Positions 16,522 to 25,351 of a DNA stretch of 64,000 nt are shown here, piece after piece. Position 1 is the stretch's first letter. Each line of letters starts with the position of its first letter. The DNA comes from Paenibacillus tepidiphilus (GTDB taxonomy: Bacteria > Bacillota > Bacilli > Paenibacillales > Paenibacillaceae): positions 62,001 through 126,000 of the forward strand of contig NZ_VWRQ01000008.1 of NCBI RefSeq assembly GCF_008635795.1, in the 5' to 3' direction. Both the position numbers and the translations under genes were made by a program. The notes under the pieces were generated by a model. It searched no databases, was not told the origin of the DNA, and worked only from the letters and a program-made list of their open reading frames with translations.

Positions 16522-17202
16522 ATGGCGAACAATACATGGGGCCGTATTCTCATTGCGGCAACCGCGGTGCTGGCCGTGGGCAGTAGCGGGCACAGCTATG
16601 CGGCAGGGGCCGATTTCTCCGATCTGGACGGCAGCCCGGCCAAGGCGCATATCGTGGAGCTTCAGCAAAAAGGCATACTGCAGGGCGTAGGCGGCGGAGT
16701 GTTTATGCCGGATGTACCGCTGACTGCTGCGCAGGGCGTTCAGCTGCTGGTGAACGGGCTCGATTTGAATCTGGATACCATCCGTTTTATCAAAGAACCG
16801 CTGGCTACGGACTACTTCAGCAAGGCAAATGACAAAGCCTGGTATGCGCAAGCGCTAATCATTGCAGCTAATAACGGAATGGATCTGCCGCGCGAGCTGG
16901 ACCCGGGCAAGGCATGGACACGCGAGGAATTTACGCACCGCCTGATCCTGACGATGGAACTGCACAGCAATCTGCCTATGATTAAAATCATCCCGGTGGA
17001 TATTGCCGACGGCGGGGAGATTACCTCCGGGTATGACGGCTCGATCCAGCGCGCGCTGGTGCTCGGCATCACCGGGCTGGACCACAGCGGGCAATTTCAC
17101 CCGGGTGACCCGATCACCCGCGGAGAGGCGGCAGAGATGCTCTATAACGCCGTGGAGTACATCGCCGCTCATCCGGCTCCTGCCATGGAAGAGGTTGAGT
17201 AA
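16522..17202 (+). CDS. Secreted S-layer homology (SLH) domain protein
   Basis: The 226-residue protein has a signal peptide (about residues 1-28, ending SYAAGA) and SLH-type repeats: FSDLDGSPAKAHIVELQQKGILQGVGGGVFMPDVPLT at 31-67, and a clear C-terminal one with ALVLGITGLDHSGQFHPGDPITRGEAAEMLYNAVEYI. SLH domains bind pyruvylated cell-wall polymers, so the protein should be attached to the wall. It has no additional catalytic domain. ATG start with AGAGGTGA upstream. It is probably a wall-surface protein of unknown role. Confidence 0.85.
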   Translation: MANNTWGRILIAATAVLAVGSSGHSYAAGADFSDLDGSPAKAHIVELQQKGILQGVGGGVFMPDVPLTAAQGVQLLVNGLDLNLDTIRFIKEPLATDYFSKANDKAWYAQALIIAANNGMDLPRELDPGKAWTREEFTHRLILTMELHSNLPMIKIIPVDIADGGEITSGYDGSIQRALVLGITGLDHSGQFHPGDPITRGEAAEMLYNAVEYIAAHPAPAMEEVE

Positions 17203-17212
17203 AGATAATAAA

Positions 17213-17245
17213 AGGCAAGCCACGGACTCGTGGCTTGCCTTTTTT
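17213..17245. terminator. Bidirectional terminator
   Basis: A perfect 12-bp stem (17213-17224 with 17229-17240, 4-nt loop) is followed by five T on the plus strand; A residues upstream give a T run on the minus strand. It separates the convergent SLH and kinase genes. Confidence 0.9.
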
Positions 17246-17256
17246 ACTGAGAACGG

Positions 17257-18432
17257 TTAGTCGGCCATTCCTTCCTGCACTTTAACGGTGAATACGAATG
17301 CCGCTCCCCGGGACCTGTCCGGTTTGGCGTAAATGGTGCCGCCCATCAGCTCCACCAGCATTTTGCAGATAGAGAGCCCGAGTCCGGTGCCTCCGAATCT
17401 GCGGCTGATGGTCGCGTCGATTTGAGTGAAGGGCTGGAACAGGTATTTCATCTTGTCAGCAGGAATGCCGATACCGGTGTCTTCAATAACAAATTCGAGC
17501 CAAAGGGCTGCTTCTTCCCGCGCCTTCAGCTTGACAGAGACGGTCACTTGGCCGTCGTTTGTGAATTTGACGGCGTTGCCGATCAGGTTGTTCAGTACCT
17601 GCCGCAGCCGGTTGCCGTCGCCGAGCAGCAGCGGTGGGATATCCGGATCGATTTCCGTGTTCAGCTGCAGCTGCCGTTCGAGGGCCAGTGCCCGGAATAG
17701 ATCAACGGTCTCTTTCACGCAGGAATGAAGGTTGAACAGCTCTTTGTCCAGCTCCATTTTGCCGGTTTCAATTTTCGTGAAATCCAGAATATGATTAATG
17801 ACCGATACGAGCGCGTGTCCGCTGGTATGGATAATCTCGGCCATCTCGCGGTCTTCCTGCGACTGCGCCGAGGTGCGCAGCATGTCGGACATGGCAATAA
17901 TTCCATTCAGCGGAGTGCGGATTTCGTGGCTCATCATGGCCAGGAAGCCGCTCTTGATTTGCAGGGCCACCTCAGCCGTTTCTTTCAGCTCGGTCAATAC
18001 CGTATTGGCGTTCTCCAGCTCCTGCGTCTTACGCACAAGCGCTTTGCGCGCCTGATAAAGACGCACGAAGCCTTCGATCTTGCTCTTCAGAATCAGGGGA
18101 TGGAATGGCTTGGTCATGAAGTCAATGGCTCCCGACGAATAAGCCATCATGTAATGCTCCAGTTCGGAGGTCAGCGAGGTCAGGAAGATGATTGGAATAT
18201 CCTTGGACTTCTTCCGCATCTTGATCCGCTTGGCGGTCTCGAAGCCGTTCATGTCCGGCATCAGCACATCCATAATAATCAGGGCGAATTCCTGCTCCAG
18301 CAGGCACTTCAGAGCTTCCATGCCCGAGTTCGCTCCAACGAGACGGTAGGGCGTGTCCGTCAGCAGTGCCTGGATAGAGAGGATTTCGTCCGGCCGGTCA
18401 TCCACAACCAAAATATAAACAGGGTGTTCCAT
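17257..18432 (-). CDS. REC-histidine kinase hybrid (second gene of phosphorelay pair)
   Basis: The 391-residue cytosolic protein starts with a receiver domain (about 1-120; VDD, phospho-acceptor Asp in IIMDVLMPDMNG, Lys in FMTKPF), followed by a short coiled coil and a HisKA domain with intact MSHEIRTPLNGI. The HATPase domain has N-box NLIGNAVKFT, DTGIGIPADK and GGTGLGLSI. A receiver ahead of a kinase usually means its kinase activity is gated by phosphorylation from another kinase. It starts 52 bp after the large hybrid kinase and is surely co-transcribed with it, which is the likely phosphodonor. The start at 18432 has GGGAGGAAT upstream, so an upstream in-frame ATG is not used. Confidence 0.9.
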   Translation of the reverse strand: MEHPVYILVVDDRPDEILSIQALLTDTPYRLVGANSGMEALKCLLEQEFALIIMDVLMPDMNGFETAKRIKMRKKSKDIPIIFLTSLTSELEHYMMAYSSGAIDFMTKPFHPLILKSKIEGFVRLYQARKALVRKTQELENANTVLTELKETAEVALQIKSGFLAMMSHEIRTPLNGIIAMSDMLRTSAQSQEDREMAEIIHTSGHALVSVINHILDFTKIETGKMELDKELFNLHSCVKETVDLFRALALERQLQLNTEIDPDIPPLLLGDGNRLRQVLNNLIGNAVKFTNDGQVTVSVKLKAREEAALWLEFVIEDTGIGIPADKMKYLFQPFTQIDATISRRFGGTGLGLSICKMLVELMGGTIYAKPDRSRGAAFVFTVKVQEGMAD

Positions 18433-18484
18433 AATTCCTCCCGCGATCCGAAATGTCAATGCAAGGTAGCAAATGATGTGGCTA

Positions 18485-21400
18485 TTACTGTATTAGCCAA
18501 GCTTTGAGCACCGTAACCAGCTGGGTGGTATTGATCGGCTTGGAGATGTAGTCGGAGGCACCGGCCTCCAGGCATTTGGTCCGGTCCTCCTCCAGAGCGC
18601 GGGCAGTCAACGCGATAATAACCATATGGTCGTATTCCGGCATGGAGCGGATATGCTGCATTGTTTCGTAGCCGTCCATTTCCGGCATCATAATGTCCAT
18701 GAAGACCAGCTCGACGTCAGGATGCTCCTGCAAATAATCCAGAGCTTCCCGGCCGTTCTGGGCGAAGGCAATATCCATATTATATCCTTCAAGCACGCTC
18801 GACAAGGCAAAGATATTACGCATATCGTCATCCACCAGCAGGATGCGCTTGCCGGCGAAGGCGGCCTCCGGATTATGCAGCTTCTCGATCAGCAGCTGCT
18901 TGTCCGGCGGGAGATCGGCATGCTTGCGGTGCAGATAGAGCGCCGTCTCATCGTAGAGCCGCTCCATGGACCGCACATTCTTCAGCACGATGCTCTCCGC
19001 GTAATGGCGCAGCCGCTGCTCATCGATCTTGCTGAGGTCCTTGCCGGTGTAGATGATGACCGGCAGCGTCTGCAGCTTGCGGTTCGTCTTGATCTGCTCC
19101 AGCAGGTCGAAGCCGGTGATATCGGATAGGCCAAGGTCCAGCACCATGCAGTCAAAATGATGGCTGGCCAGCTGTTCCATCGCTTCACGGCCGGTGCCGA
19201 CGGCGACGATGCGCACATCGGGATGCGCGATGAATTCCACGAGACTGGAGCGCAGCGTCTTGTTGTCTTCGACGATGAGCAGGCTCTTGACCGGCCGGCG
19301 GATATACGTTTCGATCTGCAGGAAGGCAGCCTCCAGCTCGGCCTGATCGTTCGGCTTCTTCCAGAAGGAGAGCGCGCCCATCACGAGGCTCTGCTGATTC
19401 TCCTCTGCGGTGGAAATGACATGCACCGGAATATGCCTCAGCTCCGGCCGGCTCTTGAGCCGGCTGATGATGGATCTGCCATCCAGGACGGGCAGATGCA
19501 GGTCCAGCAGGATTGCGTCCGGCTTGTAGGCATACGCCAGCGCCAGACCCTGGTCACCCTGGAAGGCAACAATGGCCTTGAAGCCTCTGCTGCGGGCAAG
19601 CTTCAGCAGGATGGACGCAAATTCCGCATCTTCTTCAATGATCAGGAGCACCGTATCCCCGTTCTGCAGGTTCTCCCGGTCATCATCCATCTCCTTATGC
19701 TGCAGCAGCTTCGGATTGGAAATGGAGATATCGGGAATGAACGACTCGCGGAAACCGCCTTCTTCGGCGACATTGTTCTGCGGAGCACGGTCATTCTCGG
19801 CTTCCTTGTAATGCGTTTCGGCTGCTGCGGCAACCAGCGCTTGTATATCTCCTTCCGCAGGCTTTGCCGGCAGGAAGAGGGAGAAGGTGCTGCCCTTGCC
19901 TTCGGATGAATCGACTTCGATTCGGCCGCCCAGCATGCTGGCCAGCTCGCGGCAGATGGTAAGGCCCAGTCCTGTGCCGCCATATTTGCGGCTGGTGGTG
20001 CCATCGGCCTGCTGGAAGGCTTCGAAGATGCTCTCCAGCTTGGAGGCAGGAATGCCGATACCCGTATCGCTGACGGAGAAGACAATCTCTTCGCCCTCTG
20101 TACGGATGGACAGCGAGACCGAGCCGTGCTCTGGGGTGAACTTCAGGGCATTCGACAACAGGTTGTTCATAATCTGCTGTATCCGGTGGCCGTCAGAGAC
20201 CAATGCATCGGGCAGCCGGCTGTCGCAATGGACGTCAAAGCGGATATGCTTCTTCTTGGCCTGCTGCTCGAAATGGCGGTACACCTGAGTGCTTAGATGC
20301 TGCAGGACAACCGGCTCCAGGACGACGTTCATCTTGCCGGCCTCCATCTTCGCCAGATCGAGAATTTCATCGATCAGCTGCAGGAGATCCTTGCCTGCGG
20401 AGAATATCGTATGCACATATTCCAGCTGCTTGGCGCCGAGATTGCCTTCCTTATTCTCCGCAAGAATCTGGGAGAGGATCAGCAGACTGTTCAGCGGAGT
20501 GCGCAGCTCATGGGATACATTGGCCAGAAATTCCGATTTATATTGGGCAGCCAGGAAGATTTCCTCTGCCTGGGCCTTGATCTCTTCCTTCTGCGCTTCC
20601 GTAAGCTCAACCTGCTTCTGCAAGCTTTCCTGGGAAGCCGAAAGTTCCTCTGTCTGGGCGCGCAGCTCCTCGGTCTGCACCTCCAGCTCCTCCTTCTGCT
20701 CTTGCAGCTGGAGCGTCTGCTTCTGGAGCTGAACCGTCTGCGCTTCGAGCTCCTCCTTCTGGTTCAGCAGCTGCGCCGCCTGAGTGGCAATTTCCTCCTT
20801 CTGGCGCGCAGTCATTTCGATTTCGTGCTGGAGATTGCGGTTGGAGCCGGCAAGCTCTTCCGCCTGTGCAGCGATCTCTGACTTCTGGCGGTCGGTAATC
20901 TCGACCTGCTGCCGCAGATTCTCCTGCGAAGCCCACAGCTCCTCAGTTTGCGCCCGCAGCTCCTGCGTCTGCGCTTCGAGCTCTTCCTTCTGCTCCTGAA
21001 GCTGAACGGTTTGGCTTTGGAGCATATGCGTCTGAGCCTCCAGCTCCTCCTTCTGGTTCAGCAGATCCTCCGCCTGTGTAGCAATCTCGTCCTTCTGGCG
21101 TGCGGTCAGTTCTATCTCCTCTTGCAGATGGAGGTTGGCATCGGCGAGGTGCTCGGCCTGCGCGGCCAATTCGGCCGTTTGCGCTTCAATCTGGCTCTTC
21201 TGCTCGGCAGTCAGCTCCATTTCCCGCTTCAGCGTTTCGTTAGACTCAAGCAGGCTCTCTGCCTGTACGCGGAGTTCTTCCCGCTGGGAAGCAAGTTCTT
21301 CCGTCTGGGCAGCCAGCTCTTGCGTTTGGGCGGACAGTTCCTCGGTCTGCGCCTGCAGTTCCTCGGTCTGTGCTTCAAGCTCTTCCTTCTGCAGCTGGGA

Positions 21401-22264
21401 TTCGTGGAGCAGTTCCTCAATCCGGGCCACATCGCTCAGTGTGTTAATGATGATTCCCATGTTATGGGCAGTACGTTCAATAAGCTGGCGGTCCCGGAGC
21501 GAAAATTCACTCAGGCCGGCCAATTCAATAACGGCAACGACTTCCTGCTCGTATAGGATCGGGACCAGATACAGAAGGGCAGGTGCAGACTGTCCGAGTC
21601 CGGAATGGACACGGATATAATCGGCTGGAAGATCCCGCAGCTCCTTAATTTCCTGGTCCAGTGCACATTGGCCGACGAGTCCGCTGCCGAGCGGAATGGG
21701 CTTGTCCAGTCCGGCCGCAGCGTCAAAAGCATAACCAGCCGTGAACCAGAGCTGGTCATCGCGCTTCAAATATAAAGAACCATAGCTTGCCCCCACGGTG
21801 CCGGCCAGCTTGCCGATAAAGATCCGGGACGCTGTCGCCAGCTGTACGGAGCCTTGCAGAACCAGGGCGATATCCGAGACCTGATCATTAATCCAGGCCT
21901 GTTCTTCTGCTTTCAGCCGCAGCGTCCGTTCCTCTTCTCTCTGATGGTGGAGATCAACGGCAAGACTGTGAAAGGAGCGCGCCACCTGTCCGAACTCGTC
22001 TTCCCTGTCGGCAAAGGAGGTGTTGACATCTGTAGTTCCATGGGCGATGCCGCTGGTGATCCGGGCAATGCGCTCTACTCCCCGGGCGATGTTCCGTCCG
22101 ACGCCCATCATAAGGACGCCGCCGAGCACGATGCCCAGTGCGCCGAACCCGGAAATGAGCAGCCGGCTCCATCCCTCTGAACTGGTTAATGCTATGATAA
22201 CGGTGCCGCCGAATAATAAGATGAAGGCAAATGCTGCCAACCTGACCTGATGATTGATATTCAT
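18485..22264 (-). CDS. Large hybrid sensor kinase: TM-HAMP-GAF-coiled coil-kinase-REC-REC-REC
   Basis: The 1259-residue protein has two membrane helices close together (about 7-27 and 33-55) and hence almost no outside domain. A HAMP segment and GAF domain (about 130-285) follow, then a long coiled coil of (K/R)EELEAQTEELRAQTEEL-type heptads (about 290-580) containing a tandem duplication of about 97 residues. Next come HisKA with SHELRTPLNSL, HATPase (DTGIGIP, GGTGLGL) and three receivers. Each receiver has an Asp at the expected site (LLDLHLP, VLDLGLS, FMDIMMP). No HPt domain is present. The minimal sensor loop suggests cytosolic or intramembrane sensing by the GAF domain. It is first in an operon with the REC-kinase. 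A candidate promoter is at 22304-22333. Confidence 0.93.
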   Translation of the reverse strand: MNINHQVRLAAFAFILLFGGTVIIALTSSEGWSRLLISGFGALGIVLGGVLMMGVGRNIARGVERIARITSGIAHGTTDVNTSFADREDEFGQVARSFHSLAVDLHHQREEERTLRLKAEEQAWINDQVSDIALVLQGSVQLATASRIFIGKLAGTVGASYGSLYLKRDDQLWFTAGYAFDAAAGLDKPIPLGSGLVGQCALDQEIKELRDLPADYIRVHSGLGQSAPALLYLVPILYEQEVVAVIELAGLSEFSLRDRQLIERTAHNMGIIINTLSDVARIEELLHESQLQKEELEAQTEELQAQTEELSAQTQELAAQTEELASQREELRVQAESLLESNETLKREMELTAEQKSQIEAQTAELAAQAEHLADANLHLQEEIELTARQKDEIATQAEDLLNQKEELEAQTHMLQSQTVQLQEQKEELEAQTQELRAQTEELWASQENLRQQVEITDRQKSEIAAQAEELAGSNRNLQHEIEMTARQKEEIATQAAQLLNQKEELEAQTVQLQKQTLQLQEQKEELEVQTEELRAQTEELSASQESLQKQVELTEAQKEEIKAQAEEIFLAAQYKSEFLANVSHELRTPLNSLLILSQILAENKEGNLGAKQLEYVHTIFSAGKDLLQLIDEILDLAKMEAGKMNVVLEPVVLQHLSTQVYRHFEQQAKKKHIRFDVHCDSRLPDALVSDGHRIQQIMNNLLSNALKFTPEHGSVSLSIRTEGEEIVFSVSDTGIGIPASKLESIFEAFQQADGTTSRKYGGTGLGLTICRELASMLGGRIEVDSSEGKGSTFSLFLPAKPAEGDIQALVAAAAETHYKEAENDRAPQNNVAEEGGFRESFIPDISISNPKLLQHKEMDDDRENLQNGDTVLLIIEEDAEFASILLKLARSRGFKAIVAFQGDQGLALAYAYKPDAILLDLHLPVLDGRSIISRLKSRPELRHIPVHVISTAEENQQSLVMGALSFWKKPNDQAELEAAFLQIETYIRRPVKSLLIVEDNKTLRSSLVEFIAHPDVRIVAVGTGREAMEQLASHHFDCMVLDLGLSDITGFDLLEQIKTNRKLQTLPVIIYTGKDLSKIDEQRLRHYAESIVLKNVRSMERLYDETALYLHRKHADLPPDKQLLIEKLHNPEAAFAGKRILLVDDDMRNIFALSSVLEGYNMDIAFAQNGREALDYLQEHPDVELVFMDIMMPEMDGYETMQHIRSMPEYDHMVIIALTARALEEDRTKCLEAGASDYISKPINTTQLVTVLKAWLIQ

Positions 22265-22303
22265 ATTCGCCCGCCTTTTATATAGAATTCTTCAAATAAA
22301 TTA

Positions 22304-22333
22304 ATTATAGCTTGTAAAGCGTAGGAAAGACAA
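22304..22333 (-). promoter_or_regulatory. Candidate sigma-A promoter of the hybrid kinase operon
   Basis: On the minus strand TTGTCT (22333-22328) and TATAAT (22309-22304) are separated by 18 bp, 40 bp upstream of the start codon. The -10 is perfect and the -35 matches 4 of 6. Confidence 0.6.
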
Positions 22334-22379
22334 AAAAAATAGCGCCGAAAGTCGCAATTTCTTAGCGGATTTGCGGCGC
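22332..22379 (-). terminator. Terminator after the duplicated-module protein gene
   Basis: On the minus strand GCGCCG (22379-22374) pairs with CGGCGC (22347-22342), with an inner GCAA/TTGC pairing, and eight T residues follow. It closely precedes the promoter of the hybrid kinase operon. Confidence 0.65.
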
Positions 22380-22407
22380 CCTTGTACACATTTCCAGAAA
22401 AGCCTGT

Positions 22408-22932
22408 TTACTTGCGGGACCGGCGTGCGGCATGGCGGCGCTTCCGGGTATCACGGTTCAAGGCATGGCCGCCGGCACCTCCGCCCACAGCCTGCTGCTG
22501 CCTGGAAAAAGGACTGTTGATCGTAGAGTTCGTGCCGCTGGTGCTGTAGGTTCCGCCGCCGCTTCCCACCTGGGTGGCGGATGAGCTTTGGCTGCCCGCC
22601 CGCAGCTTGACAGTCTGGTTGTTGATGACAACAACAACTTCCTTCGGGACGGTGTGCAGCAGCGGGAACGGCTGCCTGCCCCCGCGGCGCCATTTGCCGC
22701 CGGCGCCGACGCTCTGCTGCTGGCGGGTGTAGGGCGAGGCGATGGCTGCATTGCTGCCGCCCGCACTGCTCCGGCCGGCGCCGCTGGCGATCTGCGTTGT
22801 ATTGGCTGCATTGGTGTATTGGTTGTTGATGACAAATACCAGCCGGTCTACGCCGGCAAGAGGTGTGCGGGTAACGATGCGCCGCTTGCCTTTCTGGATG
22901 ATAACGACAATCTGGTCCTTCCGTTTAACCAT
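22408..22932 (-). CDS. Basic low-complexity protein with a duplicated module, function unknown
   Basis: The 174-residue protein is very basic with a Ser/Gly/Thr-rich middle. It contains two copies of one module: (V)FVINNQ...T.IASGAG...SNAAIASPYTRQQQSVGAGG (about 31-79) and VVVINNQ...TQVGSGGG...NSTINSPFSRQQQAVGGGAGG (about 98-154). Each copy is a short hydrophobic strand plus INNQ, a Ser/Gly-rich stretch and a SP(Y/F)(T/S)RQQQ(S/A)VG box. The N terminus (KRKDQIVVIIQKGKRRIVTRTP) and the Arg/Lys-rich C terminus (RDTRKRRHAARRSRK) could bind nucleic acid or polyanions. There is no signal peptide. A spore-coat or spore-core role would fit the composition, but nothing in the sequence proves it. RBS GAGAGGAT. 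Confidence 0.6.
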   Translation of the reverse strand: MVKRKDQIVVIIQKGKRRIVTRTPLAGVDRLVFVINNQYTNAANTTQIASGAGRSSAGGSNAAIASPYTRQQQSVGAGGKWRRGGRQPFPLLHTVPKEVVVVINNQTVKLRAGSQSSSATQVGSGGGTYSTSGTNSTINSPFSRQQQAVGGGAGGHALNRDTRKRRHAARRSRK

Positions 22933-23044
22933 CTCGATCGATCCTCTCTGAGTGGGTTACTTGCCCAGCGGGAGCGGGCAGTCCTGCGTAAATACATAAC
23001 TATGAAAGCTTCATGAAAATTTCATTCCTGCTAAAAATTTGTGC

Positions 23045-23073
23045 TTGTAAGGATCGGACAGAGCGTGTAAGAT
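23045..23073 (+). promoter_or_regulatory. Promoter of the xpt-pbuX operon
   Basis: TTGTAA (23045-23050) and TAAGAT (23068-23073) are separated by 17 bp and end about 30 bp before the riboswitch aptamer. Confidence 0.65.
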
Positions 23074-23104
23074 ATACAGGTATTTAAGCCAAATAGGAAC
23101 ACAG

Positions 23105-23266
23105 CTCATATAATCTTGGGGATATGGCCCATAAGTTTCTACCGGACGACCACTGCAATTGTCCGACTATGAGTGAATATAGCATTCAGGGTTTTTTGGC
23201 GTGCACAAGAACCCGGAAGGACAGATTCACTTGAAGAGAAACGCTCAAGTGAATCTGTCCTTTTTT
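23105..23266 (+). ncRNA. Guanine-class purine riboswitch with terminator platform
   Basis: The aptamer spans 23105-23173. P1 is CTCATA paired with TATGAG, with the conserved ATAATC, GATATGG, AGTTTCTACC and CCGACTATG blocks in order. The specificity base just before GACTATG is C (23164), as in guanine/hypoxanthine aptamers; adenine aptamers have U there. The expression platform ends in a strong terminator at 23217-23266. Guanine or hypoxanthine binding is expected to favour termination and so lower xpt-pbuX expression. Confidence 0.95.
23217..23266 (+). terminator. Riboswitch-controlled terminator
   Basis: An 18-bp perfect stem (23217-23234 with 23245-23262, 10-nt loop) ends in a T run to 23266. 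It lies 41 bp before the xpt start. Confidence 0.92.
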
Positions 23267-23307
23267 GTGTTTGGCATGAATGAACAGAAGAAAGAGGGTT
23301 CCGTGTA

Positions 23308-23907
23308 GTGAAGGTATTGGAGGATCGCATCAGAGAAGAAGGTCAAATCTTGTCGGAAACCGTGCTCAAGGTAGATTCCTTCCTGAATCATCAGGTGGAT
23401 ACCGCGTTGGCGCTTCAGATCGGCCGGGAGTTTAAGGACATTTTCGGGCAGGAGCGGGTGACCAAGATTCTGACCGTGGAAGCGAGCGGCATCCAGTTTG
23501 CAATGGCTGCAGGGATTGCTTTCGGGGTTCCGTTTGTATATGCCAAGAAGAAGAAGGCAGTCACCCAGTCCGAGGAGGTATATTCGGCGCCGGTGCACTC
23601 CTTCACCCGTCAGGAGGATTACCGGATCAGTATTTCGCAGAAATATCTGGGTCCGGAGGACAAGGTACTGATCGTCGATGATTTTCTGGCCACCGGTGCC
23701 GCGCTTGTCGGACTCACGGATATCGTGGAGGCTGCGGGAGCGGAGCTGGTGGGTGTCGGCTGTGTTATTGAAAAGAGCTTCCAGGAGGGACGGGGCCTGC
23801 TGGAGCAGCGGGGAATCCGCGTGCATTCCCTGGCCCGGATCGCCGCGATGGCTCCCGGAGAGGTTCACTTTATTCCAGAATTGATCGAGGAGCGTGCGGA
23901 ATGTTAA
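23308..23907 (+). CDS. xpt: Xanthine phosphoribosyltransferase
   Basis: The 199-residue type-I phosphoribosyltransferase transfers phosphoribosyl from PRPP to xanthine, giving XMP in purine salvage. The PRPP loop VLIVDDFLATGAAL is at about residues 124-137 and the family signature GIPFVYAKKKKAVT-like segment at about 73-86. Length equals B. subtilis Xpt (194). GTG start with AGAGGG at 23293-23298. Its 3' end overlaps the permease gene by 7 bp, so the two are translationally coupled and jointly controlled by the guanine riboswitch. Confidence 0.95.
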   Translation: MKVLEDRIREEGQILSETVLKVDSFLNHQVDTALALQIGREFKDIFGQERVTKILTVEASGIQFAMAAGIAFGVPFVYAKKKKAVTQSEEVYSAPVHSFTRQEDYRISISQKYLGPEDKVLIVDDFLATGAALVGLTDIVEAAGAELVGVGCVIEKSFQEGRGLLEQRGIRVHSLARIAAMAPGEVHFIPELIEERAEC

Positions 23908-25196
23908 GCAAACAGAAAGTATTCGCTTTGGGCCTGCAGCATGTGCTGGCCATGTATGCCGGAGCTGTTATTGTACCGCTGATTGTCGGCGGAGCGCTGA
24001 ACCTGAGCGGCACGCAGATGGCCTACCTCATTGCAGCGGACCTGTTCACCTGCGGTCTGGCCACACTGCTGCAGGTGATGGGCAGCAAGTATTTCGGCAG
24101 CGGGCTGCCGGTTGTGCTCGGCTGCACCTTTACGGCAGTCAGCCCGATTATCGCCATTGCCTCCGGGTCCAATCTGGCCACCGCTTATGGCGCGATTATC
24201 ATCTCGGGCTTGTTCGTTGTCCTGGCCGCTCCGCTGTACGGGAAGCTGCTCAAGTTCTTCCCGACAGTGGTGACCGGCTCGGTAGTTACAATTATCGGCC
24301 TTTCGCTGATTCCGGTAGCCATGAACAATGTGGCCGGCGGCGAGGGCAGCAGTGATTTCGGACAACCGCGCAATCTGCTGCTGGCGCTGATTACGCTGCT
24401 GGTCATTCTGGCCGTGAACCGTCTGGCCAAGGGCTTCCTGCGCTCCATCTCCGTTCTGGTGGGCCTGGTGGTCGGTACGGTCATTGCTTATACAATGGGA
24501 ATTGTAAGCTTCGACTCCGTTGGCACTGCCTCCTGGGTCAGCATTGCACAGCCGTTCTACTTCGGCTGGCCGGAGTTTAATATTACTGCAATCTTCACGA
24601 TGATTATCGTCAATATCGTCTCCATGGTTGAATCGACCGGCGTATACTTCGCCGTAGGCAAGGCAACGGACCAGAAGGTCGAGCAGAAGCAGATTGTCAA
24701 CGGCCTGCGCTCGGAAGGGCTGGCCATCATGCTCGGCGGGCTGTTCAACGCCTTCCCGTATACGGCGTTCTCGCAGAATGTCGGCCTGCTGTCCCTGACC
24801 CGCGTCAAGACCCGTAACGTCATCTTTGCGGCCGGCGGCATTATGGTCGTGCTGGGGCTGCTGCCGAAGCTGGCTGCTCTGACCACCGTGGTTCCGAACG
24901 CCGTACTTGGGGGAGCGATGATTGTCATGTTCGGCTCGGTTGCCGCATCGGGCATGTCCATCCTCTCCGAGGTGGATCTGCGCAAGGACGGGAACCTGTT
25001 GATCGCCGCCTGCAGCATTGCCGTGGGCCTCGGCTCGGCGGTGCTGCCATCAATGTTCGCCCAGTTGCCGGAGTTCGCCAGAATGCTGCTGCAGAACGGT
25101 ATCGTATCCGGCTCAATGACGGCGATTATCCTGAATATTTTCCTGTCCAGGACGAAAGAGGTCCAGTTACCCGCCGCCGTTCAGGAACCAAAGTAA
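23901..25196 (+). CDS. pbuX: Xanthine permease
   Basis: The 431-residue protein has about 12-14 membrane segments and is a member of the nucleobase-cation symporter 2 family. Signature features are QHVLAMYAGAVIVPLIVGGAL at the N terminus and the NCS2 motif region VESTGVYFAVGKATDQ with GLFNAFPYTAFSQNVGLLSLTRVKTR. It imports xanthine, the substrate of the overlapping xpt product. Its position behind the guanine riboswitch matches B. subtilis xpt-pbuX. Confidence 0.95.
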   Translation: MLSKQKVFALGLQHVLAMYAGAVIVPLIVGGALNLSGTQMAYLIAADLFTCGLATLLQVMGSKYFGSGLPVVLGCTFTAVSPIIAIASGSNLATAYGAIIISGLFVVLAAPLYGKLLKFFPTVVTGSVVTIIGLSLIPVAMNNVAGGEGSSDFGQPRNLLLALITLLVILAVNRLAKGFLRSISVLVGLVVGTVIAYTMGIVSFDSVGTASWVSIAQPFYFGWPEFNITAIFTMIIVNIVSMVESTGVYFAVGKATDQKVEQKQIVNGLRSEGLAIMLGGLFNAFPYTAFSQNVGLLSLTRVKTRNVIFAAGGIMVVLGLLPKLAALTTVVPNAVLGGAMIVMFGSVAASGMSILSEVDLRKDGNLLIAACSIAVGLGSAVLPSMFAQLPEFARMLLQNGIVSGSMTAIILNIFLSRTKEVQLPAAVQEPK

Positions 25197-25230
25197 AATC
25201 TGCCAACTGTAAAGTATAATAAGATAGGCC

Positions 25231-25262
25231 GCCGATTCCGAAATAATTGGAATCGGCTTTTT
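25231..25262 (+). terminator. Rho-independent terminator after pbuX
   Basis: A 9-bp perfect stem (GCCGATTCC at 25231-25239 with GGAATCGGC at 25249-25257) followed by five T. Confidence 0.9.
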
Positions 25263-25351
25263 GTTTTTCCTTTTGATTCAAGCCATTTTGCTTTATATAA
25301 ATAATGACAGTACAGGTTGTATAATCAGGCATCCGGGAAGGGACACACTCG

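Noticed and set aside
20536..21420. Repetitive DNA suggestive of a mobile or satellite repeat
   Set aside because: It is explained by heptad coiled-coil coding sequence with an internal duplication in the hybrid kinase.
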